DNA of 64,000 nt from Prevotella sp. Its GTDB lineage: Bacteria; Bacteroidota; Bacteroidia; Bacteroidales; Bacteroidaceae. A program made the position numbers and the translations under genes. Where the stretch lies: NCBI GenBank assembly GCA_017478025.1, contig JAFVGZ010000003.1:248001-312000 (forward strand), given 5' to 3'. The notes under the pieces are model-generated. The model was not told the DNA's origin, made no database searches, and worked only from the letters and a program-made list of their open reading frames with translations. This document shows, one piece after another, positions 58,165 to 64,000 of the stretch. Positions within the stretch are counted from its first letter, which is position 1. Every line of letters begins with the position of its first letter.

Positions 58165-60333
58165 TTACATACGTGCTTTCTGCTTGTCTCCTGCGCCGGA
58201 GCCGCGATACTTTGAGCGAGCCTCATTGAATTTCCACGTCAGGTCTAGCATAAAGGTGCGGCGAGCAGGATTGCTGGTTGTCAGTTCGCGATAGCCGTAT
58301 ATGGTGGCCTCGGTCTTATTGGTGTTCAGTGGGTCCATGCAACGCAGGTCTGCTGTCAGCGTACCGGCACGGCGAAGGCTGAAGTCACGCTGCACGCCTA
58401 TGCCGGTGTAGAGACGGGGGGCGGTCATGCGATAGTTTCTCTGGTCTCCCTTTGATGTCCATTGTGCCGAAACATTGAGACGGAAACCGTGAGGCAGTTC
58501 AAAGTCGTTCTGCCAGCCTATGAACAGCCACGGATGGTTGAGGGTGATGCCCTTGCCGTCTGCCGTAGGCGACTGGTAGTCCTGCACCTGAAGGGCAATG
58601 GACCAGGCGGGATGCCAGCAGCCGATTACAGGACGGGCAGAGTATTGTATATTGAACTGGTTGAAATCCTTCTGACTGTTGATGGGGCGCACGAGGCTCA
58701 CAAAAGGATCTGTGGAACCGGGGAAGGGTTCGGTGGACAGGATTACGGCATCTCTCACGCGTCCATAAATCATCGTCAGGTTCATCCACTTGTAGGCAGT
58801 ATTCAGCACGAGGTTGTGGGTGTATGTAGGGCGCAGGTATGGATTGCCGCTCTGATAGGTGTAGCGGTTGATGTAAACCGTTGAACTCGTGAGGTTTGAG
58901 TAATTCGGGCGTTCGATGTCCCTGCGATAGGACAACGAGAGCTGCACCTTGCCGATGGGAGCTGATATGACGGCTGTGGGGAACCAGTCACCGTAGTCGC
59001 GGCACACCTCGTCCTCTCGCTTGCCGAAATTGAAGTAGTCATTCGTCAGGTGTTCATAGCGCAACCCCAGCTGGCCAAACACCTTGCCGAACTGACGGCC
59101 GTACTCCATAAAGACAGAGGTGGATTTCTCTTTGGTCTTCGTGTCGGTAGTCTTTACGGGGACGGCATCGGTAGCCATGAAGTCATAGGCATCCGTACGG
59201 TGGTTGTTGCTGTATTCCCCGCCAAGCGAGAAATTGCCCTTCCAGATGGGATAGGACAGGATGAGCTTCATGGCCCAGAAGTTATTGCTGCTTATAGTGT
59301 TGCTCTCTATGTGACGGCTGACAGGACAGCCTCCTGCCTCTGTTGTCAGTTCGCTGGTCTCGCCAGGTGACTGGGTATCGTCAAAGAGACCGTCAATGTT
59401 CAGATCGATGCTCAGTTTGCGTATCTTGCCGTTGTAGTAGGCGTTGAAGATGTGTTTCTTGAACTCATCCTCCTGAATGATGTCGCTCTCTGAGCGCTCC
59501 TTGAAGATGCCGTTCTCATAACTGTCCGTGTGGAACCATCCGTTGAAACTGCCGTTGGGGTGACGGTCATACTTGTAGTATGCCCCGAAGCTGTGGTTTT
59601 CATTCACCATATAGTTGATCTGCACCTGTGGAGACCATCCTTTCCAGATGCTCTTAGACTCCTGCGTGCTGACTCCCTCGATACGGTCTGTTCCTGCGTA
59701 ATAGGTCAGCGTATTGTCCTGCAATGATTTCCTGTGACCATAGCGGCCTGCCCAGAATGAGACGGTAACGTCAAGCCCGCCCGTACGATAGTTCACATCG
59801 AGGTTGTTGGTCAGCGTATGACCGTACTGGTACATACCGTCAAAATACTCCTGGAACGAGAATCCCTCGCCCTGTGCCTTTTTCAGGGTGATGCGCACAA
59901 CGGCCTTCGTCGATGCTGCATAGCGCGCACCGGGATTGTGCACCACATCCACATACTGTATCTGGTCGGAACGAAGCCGGGACAGCTCTTTAATGTCCAG
60001 CACGCGGCGCCCATTGATATACACCTCTGCCTCGCCGCGTCCATACACCTTTACGGCTTCGTCTCGCTCTGCCTCCAGGGACGGTATCTTTCCAAGGGCA
60101 TCGCTGATGGTTCCGGCTTTTTCCAATATCGTGCCAGCTACAGTAGTGCGCATAGCGTCGCCCTTCACGCGCGTCTTGGGCAGACGGCCTTTCACCACTA
60201 TGCCGTCCAGTTGCTGCGACTGGTTGTACCATAGTGCAGAGTCGGTTGAGATACTGTCGCTTTGAGCAATAGCCGTTACACTCATCATTACGGCTACAGA
60301 AAATGTTGCAAGTTTAATACAATTGTTTTTCAT
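58165..60333 (-). CDS. TonB-dependent receptor-like outer-membrane beta-barrel protein
   Basis: 722 residues from the ATG at 60333, which gives the signal peptide MKNNCIKLATFSVAVMMSVT; an earlier in-frame ATG (60387) lies upstream of the promoter. Plug-like domain about 45-160 ('LDGIVVKGRLPKTRVKGDAM', 'GTISDALGKIPSLEAERDEA', 'YGRGEAEVYINGRRVLDI'), then a long barrel ('YRRDIERPNYSNLTSSTVYI', typical of the PF14905 outer-membrane beta-barrel family) to a basic C-terminal tail. There is no carboxypeptidase-like N-terminal domain and no SusD partner. Substrate unknown; single-gene unit. Confidence 0.82.
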   Translation of the reverse strand: MKNNCIKLATFSVAVMMSVTAIAQSDSISTDSALWYNQSQQLDGIVVKGRLPKTRVKGDAMRTTVAGTILEKAGTISDALGKIPSLEAERDEAVKVYGRGEAEVYINGRRVLDIKELSRLRSDQIQYVDVVHNPGARYAASTKAVVRITLKKAQGEGFSFQEYFDGMYQYGHTLTNNLDVNYRTGGLDVTVSFWAGRYGHRKSLQDNTLTYYAGTDRIEGVSTQESKSIWKGWSPQVQINYMVNENHSFGAYYKYDRHPNGSFNGWFHTDSYENGIFKERSESDIIQEDEFKKHIFNAYYNGKIRKLSIDLNIDGLFDDTQSPGETSELTTEAGGCPVSRHIESNTISSNNFWAMKLILSYPIWKGNFSLGGEYSNNHRTDAYDFMATDAVPVKTTDTKTKEKSTSVFMEYGRQFGKVFGQLGLRYEHLTNDYFNFGKREDEVCRDYGDWFPTAVISAPIGKVQLSLSYRRDIERPNYSNLTSSTVYINRYTYQSGNPYLRPTYTHNLVLNTAYKWMNLTMIYGRVRDAVILSTEPFPGSTDPFVSLVRPINSQKDFNQFNIQYSARPVIGCWHPAWSIALQVQDYQSPTADGKGITLNHPWLFIGWQNDFELPHGFRLNVSAQWTSKGDQRNYRMTAPRLYTGIGVQRDFSLRRAGTLTADLRCMDPLNTNKTEATIYGYRELTTSNPARRTFMLDLTWKFNEARSKYRGSGAGDKQKARM

Positions 60334-60356
60334 ACTCGGATGTATTTTTCTTGGTG

Positions 60357-60387
60357 CAAAATTAGGCAAAAAGGCCGGTTTCAACAA
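60357..60387 (-). promoter_or_regulatory. Promoter of the outer-membrane receptor gene
   Basis: Minus strand TTG about 20 bp upstream of TAATTTTG (60364-60357), 24 bases before the ATG at 60333. Confidence 0.65.
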
Positions 60388-60440
60388 GTTTCTGGGATAA
60401 TCTGCACGTTTTTGTGACGAACAGCAGGGGGTGTTTTCTG

Positions 60441-60689
60441 GTTACTCAAGTATCGTAAGTGCGCCCTGAAGGGGCAAAAGCATATAGCCCAGGGCAGCGC
60501 CCTGGGTTTTAATGTGATGTGTAAACACGCCCTGTAGGGGCAGCAGAAGCAATTTACGAGAATGCCCCATTCGCTTAGGGTTGACGTCTCTGTTGCCCCT
60601 TCAGGGCGTTAATTCTATCTGCCTTTATACCCAGGGCGCTGCCCTGGGCTATAAGCTTTTGCCCTTTCAGGGCGCGAAACTTGAGTAAG
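60441..60689. repeat. TAGCCCAGGGC-type repeat as a 100-bp inverted pair
   Basis: Left arm about 60441-60546 and right arm about 60590-60689 are imperfect inverted copies. Both contain GCGCCCTGAARGGGC, ATAGCCCAGGGC, GCGCCCTGGG and CGCCCTGNAGGGGC. A single degraded arm occurs at about 57350-57382. Such GC-rich palindromic repeats are common in Bacteroidota intergenic DNA and produce spurious reading frames, one of which crosses this stretch. Confidence 0.8.
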
Positions 60690-60840
60690 ACAAAAGGAGT
60701 CAAAGCAGTAAAAAAACATTCCATTTTATGCAGTTCATGCTTTGTATTGCATAAAATAGTATGTTTTTTGTGCAATACGCTTGCAAAATTGAATAAAAAG
60801 ATAAGTCCCATAAGAAATTATTGGTGTCCGGTAAAACAAT

Positions 60841-60879
60841 AAGCCCCAGAAGCGTTTTGTATTATACTTCTGGGGCTTA
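60841..60879 (-). terminator. Terminator of the DUF3127 gene
   Basis: AAGCCCCAGAAG at 60841-60852 pairs with CTTCTGGGGCTT at 60867-60878 (12-bp perfect stem). On the minus strand it is followed by TATTGTTTT, 64 bases after the stop of the gene at 60943. Confidence 0.75.
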
Positions 60880-60942
60880 CTTTAGGTCTGGCACATTCTT
60901 TTACGAAAGAGGAATGGCACCTCTGCGGTCATAATGATGCTT

Positions 60943-61359
60943 TTAGAATGGCAGGTCGTCACCATCGTCTGGTGTTGCTGCTGCGGGGGCTGCCGTTGGT
61001 GCTGCTGCAGGTGCTGCAGGAGCATCAACTACCGGTGCGGAAACGGGAGCTGCCGTTGGTGCTGCGGCAGGTGCGGGAGCTGCTGAGAGATCTACCTGAC
61101 GAACGTCATAGGCACGAATGGAGTTGTACCAACGTCCGTTATATTCGCGTGCATCAATGTCGAATGCTACGTTGACTGTCTGTCCCACCTGAACGTTGAA
61201 ACGCTGAAGACGATCGGCTCCGAAGACATCGAACACCATCTTGCGGGGATATTGGGAGTCAACGGTTTCGAGAACGAATTCCTGTACTTTCCACTCACCA
61301 CGCTGGCTGGTGCCGCTGCGCTCAGGAAGGGCTGCAATAATTTTTCCTTGTAGTTCCAT
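60943..61359 (-). CDS. DUF3127 protein, SSB-like OB fold with an SSB-type acidic tip
   Basis: 138 residues. Residues 1-92 form a beta-rich OB-like domain ('MELQGKIIAALPERSGTSQR', 'WKVQEFVLETVDSQYPRKMV', 'FDIDAREYNGRWYNSIRAYD'), as in the Bacteroidota DUF3127 family. Residues about 93-130 are a flexible Ala/Pro/Val linker with two near-identical APAAAPTAAP stretches, and the protein ends DDGDDLPF, the acidic-amphipathic tip by which SSB proteins recruit repair enzymes. This suggests nucleic-acid binding or a partner in replication/repair. It is divergent from dnaN. Confidence 0.85.
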   Translation of the reverse strand: MELQGKIIAALPERSGTSQRGEWKVQEFVLETVDSQYPRKMVFDVFGADRLQRFNVQVGQTVNVAFDIDAREYNGRWYNSIRAYDVRQVDLSAAPAPAAAPTAAPVSAPVVDAPAAPAAAPTAAPAAATPDDGDDLPF

Positions 61360-61496
61360 TTAAGTTTATGTTTTATGTTTAGTTTATAGTGTTTCTTTTT
61401 ATACGGCATCATATAGCCACTCCTTTGCCAAGGTATGCAAATTCTGCTGCGAAATTACAAAAAATGTTGTAAAGTAAGAAATTTTTGAATGTTTTT

Positions 61497-61527
61497 TTTG
61501 TCATGTCGTGGGATTTTTGTATTTTTG
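61497..61527 (+). promoter_or_regulatory. Promoter of dnaN
   Basis: TTTG at 61497-61500, 19 bp, TATTTTTG at 61520-61527; the dnaN ATG is 55 bases downstream. On the opposite strand TAATTTCG near 61450-61457 may serve the DUF3127 gene. Confidence 0.7.
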
Positions 61528-61581
61528 CATGAAGTAATCTAAACAACTACTAATACATCATACATTATTATAATAAGGGAT

Positions 61582-62709
61582 ATGAGATTTACATTATCAT
61601 CTTCTACTTTGGCCAGCAAGCTGGGTACGCTTGCTAAAGTTATTAATTCAAAGAACTCTCTGTCCATATTGGACTGTTTCCTGTTTGAAATAGGTGACGG
61701 ACAGATGACCGTAACTGCAAGTGACAACGCCAACATGATGAAGTGCTTCTTGCCACTTTACGAGTGTGACGGCGCAGGCGCATTCTGCCTCACAAGTCGC
61801 CTGATTTTGGATGCCATGAAGGACCTGCCTGAGCAGCCGCTGACATTTGAGATTGACGAAACGACAAATAGCCTTCGCATACTCTATCAGGGCGGTTCGT
61901 TCAGACTTACGGCACAGAGTGCAGATGAATATCCACGCATGCACGCGCTGGAGGGAGGCTATACAGAGACAACGCTGACAGCAGGTTGTGTTGCTGAGAA
62001 CATTCAGCGCACACTCTTTGCCACAGCCAACGAAGAACTGAGAATGGTGATGAACGGTATCTTCTTTGACCTGCGCGAGGACTCGCTGAATATCGTTGCC
62101 AGCGACGGTCACAAGATGGTGCGCAACATGATTCTGACATCCAAGTCGGAGGTCGGAGCGTCATTCATCCTGCCAAAGAAACCGGCAGGACTGCTGCGCA
62201 GCGTTCTGTCAACAGATGATGAGACACCCGTGACGATAAAGTTTGACACCCAGAACGCAGAGATACAGTTTGCTGACGGCGTGCTGATTTGTCGTCTGAT
62301 AGAGGGCCGCTACCCTAACTACGCTTCGGTTATCCCTGCAGACAATCCAAACATCGTTACCATAGACCGCAAGGGACTGATTAACGCCCTGCGCCGCGTG
62401 CTGCACTTTGCAAGTGAGAGCACCATGCTGGTAAAGATACGCATGACGCAGAACAATATGGAGCTGAACGCCCAGGACATCGACTTCTCTACTGAGGCTA
62501 AGGAGGATGTGGTGTGCGAATATGGCGGAGTGCCTATGACAATAGGCTTCAAAGGCTCCGTGCTGGTGGATATCCTGAACAACCTGAACAGCGATGAGGT
62601 AATCATAGAGCTCGGAGACCCCAGCAGAGCAGGTGTGATACGCCCAGAAGAGCAGCCTGACGGAACAGATGTGCTGATGCTCATCATGCCAATGCTGATT
62701 AATGACTAA
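61582..62709 (+). CDS. dnaN: DNA polymerase III beta subunit (sliding clamp)
   Basis: 375 residues, family length, three clamp domains: about 1-118 ('MRFTLSSSTLASKLGTLAKV', 'DCFLFEIGDGQMTVTASDN'), 128-245 ('NEELRMVMNGIFFDLRED', 'VASDGHKMVR') and 246-375 ('IEGRYPNYASVIPADNP', ending 'VLMLIMPMLIND'). The dimeric ring tethers DNA polymerase III. In many Bacteroidales dnaN is followed by an epsilon-like exonuclease and then coaBC and recN; the exonuclease is present here and the window ends soon after. Confidence 0.97.
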   Translation: MRFTLSSSTLASKLGTLAKVINSKNSLSILDCFLFEIGDGQMTVTASDNANMMKCFLPLYECDGAGAFCLTSRLILDAMKDLPEQPLTFEIDETTNSLRILYQGGSFRLTAQSADEYPRMHALEGGYTETTLTAGCVAENIQRTLFATANEELRMVMNGIFFDLREDSLNIVASDGHKMVRNMILTSKSEVGASFILPKKPAGLLRSVLSTDDETPVTIKFDTQNAEIQFADGVLICRLIEGRYPNYASVIPADNPNIVTIDRKGLINALRRVLHFASESTMLVKIRMTQNNMELNAQDIDFSTEAKEDVVCEYGGVPMTIGFKGSVLVDILNNLNSDEVIIELGDPSRAGVIRPEEQPDGTDVLMLIMPMLIND

Positions 62710-62714
62710 TGAAA

Positions 62715-62785
62715 CTTCGACATGTCGATATATCGAAATAACGATATGACGACATGTCGAAATAACGAAACCTCGAAATAAAATA
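62715..62785. repeat. Octamer array ACATGTCG/AAATAACG after dnaN
   Basis: About eight 8-bp units: ACATGTCG, ATATATCG, AAATAACG, ATATGACG, ACATGTCG, AAATAACG, AAACCTCG. They lie between dnaN and the exonuclease gene, the same unit type as 37770-37870 and 63720-63984. Confidence 0.85.
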
Positions 62786-62798
62786 ACAATTTACCACA

Positions 62799-63650
62799 TT
62801 GAAACTGAATTTGACTAAGCCCCTTATCATCTTTGATCTTGAGACGACGGGGCTGGACATAGCGCGCGACAGAATCATTCAGATTAGCTATATCAAAGTG
62901 ACACCTGAGGGTGAGGAGGTGCGCAAGAACTATTACGTAAATCCTGGAATAGCAATACCCAAGGAGGTGATCGAGCTGACACACATCACCAACGAGATGG
63001 TAGCAAATGCGCCAACCTTTAAGGAGCTCGCGCCGACGCTGGCAGCAGACTTTGAGGGATGTGACTTTGCCGGATATAACTCAAACTTCTTCGACATCCC
63101 CCTGCTGTCTGATGAGATGCTGCGCGCAGGAATCGGCTTTGACTTCACCAAATGCCGCATGATAGACGCCTGCACCATCTTCAAGAAGATGGAGAGGCGC
63201 AACCTTGCAGCTGCATACAAGTTCTACTGTGGCCGCAAGATGGAGGACGATTTCCAAGCCCACAACGCTATGGGCGATACGGAGGCGACCTACAGAGTGC
63301 TGATGGGTGAGCTGGATATGTATGCTCCAGGAAGGCACGAGGATCCCGAGAAACAGTTGAACAACGACATGGACGAGCTGCATGCCCTGTGCAACCAGAA
63401 TGGTTTTGTTGACTTTGCTGGACGCATGGTCTGGGGACCCATAAAAGGCCCAGACGGCAATCCTCTGCTTGATGCAGACGGAAAGGAGCGCCGACAGGAA
63501 TACTTCAACTTCGGTAAATATAAGGGAATGGCAGTCGTTGACGTGATACACAGAGACCCAGGATACGTAAGCTGGATACTCGGAGGTGACTTCACACTCG
63601 ACACGAAACAGGCTATTACACGCATCCGGCTGAGAGAGGCAAGGAAGTAG
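62799..63650 (+). CDS. DnaQ-like 3'-5' exonuclease with a C-terminal DUF3820-type domain
   Basis: 283 residues starting at TTG 62799; the next in-frame ATG would remove the exonuclease core. DEDDh exonuclease about 8-180: ExoI 'FDLETTGLD' with Asp and Glu at 13 and 15, ExoII 'AGYNSNFFDIPLL' near 95, ExoIII 'HNAMGDTEATY' with the catalytic His and Asp near 152-157. The C-terminal part about 205-283 includes 'FGKYKGMAVVDVIHRDPGYV', a DUF3820-like domain. It probably proofreads as an epsilon-type subunit or acts in repair. It lies 90 bases after dnaN, the spacer being an octamer array. Confidence 0.92.
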   Translation: MKLNLTKPLIIFDLETTGLDIARDRIIQISYIKVTPEGEEVRKNYYVNPGIAIPKEVIELTHITNEMVANAPTFKELAPTLAADFEGCDFAGYNSNFFDIPLLSDEMLRAGIGFDFTKCRMIDACTIFKKMERRNLAAAYKFYCGRKMEDDFQAHNAMGDTEATYRVLMGELDMYAPGRHEDPEKQLNNDMDELHALCNQNGFVDFAGRMVWGPIKGPDGNPLLDADGKERRQEYFNFGKYKGMAVVDVIHRDPGYVSWILGGDFTLDTKQAITRIRLREARK

Positions 63651-63712
63651 AGCCCCACCCCGGCCCTCTCAAGCCCCACCCCGGCCCTCCCCTAGGGGAG
63701 GGAGGGAAATTA
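63651..63712. repeat. GC-rich CCCCACCCCGGCCCTC direct repeat and hairpin
   Basis: Two copies of AGCCCCACCCCGGCCCTC at about 63651 and 63671, then CCTCCCCTAGGGGAGGG, a 7-8 bp stem. A related block is at 18228-18250. Confidence 0.75.
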
Positions 63713-63717
63713 CAAAA

Positions 63718-63984
63718 TGTCGGTGTATCGGAATAGCGGAATATCGACATATCGGCATATCGACATATCGGCATATCGGCATATCGGAATATCGGCATAT
63801 CGGCATATCGGAATATCGGCATATCGGCATATCGGAATATCGGCATATCGGCATATCGACATATCAACATATCGGCATATCGGAATATCGGAATATCGGA
63901 ATATCGACATATCAACATCTCGGAATATCGGCATATCGACATATCGACATCTCGGCATATCGACATATCGACATATCGACATAA
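63718..63984. repeat. Long octamer array GCATATCG/GAATATCG/ACATATCG
   Basis: About 33 consecutive 8-bp units of the form NNATATCG, with N mostly GC, GA or AC; a few units drift (ACATCTCG, ACATATCA). No start, stop or promoter structure; frames open through it on both strands only because 24 bp is a whole number of codons (for example repeated 'MPICRYSD'). Confidence 0.93.
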
Positions 63985-64000
63985 CGAAATTATGAATTAT

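Noticed and set aside
60575-60811. 78-codon minus-strand frame (ALKGQ... peptides)
   Set aside because: It reads through the TAGCCCAGGGC repeat pair and has the typical look of spurious frames from such repeats.
63718-63984. Open frames on both strands giving repeated MPICRYSD-like proteins
   Set aside because: They exist only because an 8-bp array repeats every 24 bp; no start context, promoter or non-repetitive sequence supports a gene.

Overview
The window comes from a Bacteroidota chromosome, most likely a Prevotella-type member of Bacteroidales. The evidence is sigma-ABfr style promoters (TTG near -33 and TAnnTTTG near -7, 19-20 bp apart), no Shine-Dalgarno sites, TonB-dependent receptors, type B ribosomal protein L31, NhaD, a DUF3127 protein, and Bacteroidota-style fusions of cobalamin enzymes. 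No rRNA, tRNA, IS element, prophage or CRISPR array was seen.

Layout. 1-10.3 kb: the 3' part of a GHL10-like glycosidase gene, rpmE2, an esterase interrupted by an in-frame TAG, a small Cys-rich secreted protein, pheT, yebC, and a GH28-GH105 fusion for pectin. 10.4-33.8 kb: a cobalamin island. A cobalamin riboswitch leads two TonB receptors, a lipoprotein CbiK, CbiA, a PduO-type adenosyltransferase, CbiP, CobD and CbiB (+). CobS-CobU-CobT follow on the minus strand, then BtuF-BtuC (+), then a minus-strand operon of four double-function enzymes (CbiH-CbiC, CbiE-CbiT, CbiG-CbiF, CbiJ-CbiD) ending in a HAD phosphatase. Nearly the whole anaerobic corrin pathway is here; CbiL and the BtuD ATPase are not.

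34.3-45.8 kb (minus): an omega-amidase-like nitrilase, an aminotransferase, two PaaK-type acyl-CoA ligases, a thioesterase, a Na+:solute symporter, a porin, an ACT protein, IorB, IorA and a lone receiver domain. Together they look like a route linking aryl (or branched) acids, acyl-CoAs, 2-oxo acids and amino acids. 45.8-51 kb (minus): gpsA, lysS, a PAP2 phosphatase and NhaD. 52.2-57.1 kb (+): rhaB-rhaA-rhaT-rhaD, which with the GH28-GH105 enzyme suggests use of rhamnogalacturonan. 58-64 kb: a TonB-type receptor (-), a DUF3127 SSB-like protein (-), dnaN and a DnaQ-like exonuclease (+).

The most unusual feature is not a gene. The window is full of degenerate short-period tandem arrays: 7-bp (and 14/21-bp) units, 8-bp units, a 13-bp array, and six intergenic arrays with an exact 22-bp period. 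They fill gene junctions, supply start codons (cbiP, cbiB, btuC) and stop codons (cbiB, cobT), and have entered coding sequences in frame, adding repeated peptides to CbiA, CbiP, CobD, CbiE-T, CbiJ-D, a nitrilase and a PAP2 phosphatase. A 51-bp hairpin element occurs once inside cobD and once between lysS and gpsA.
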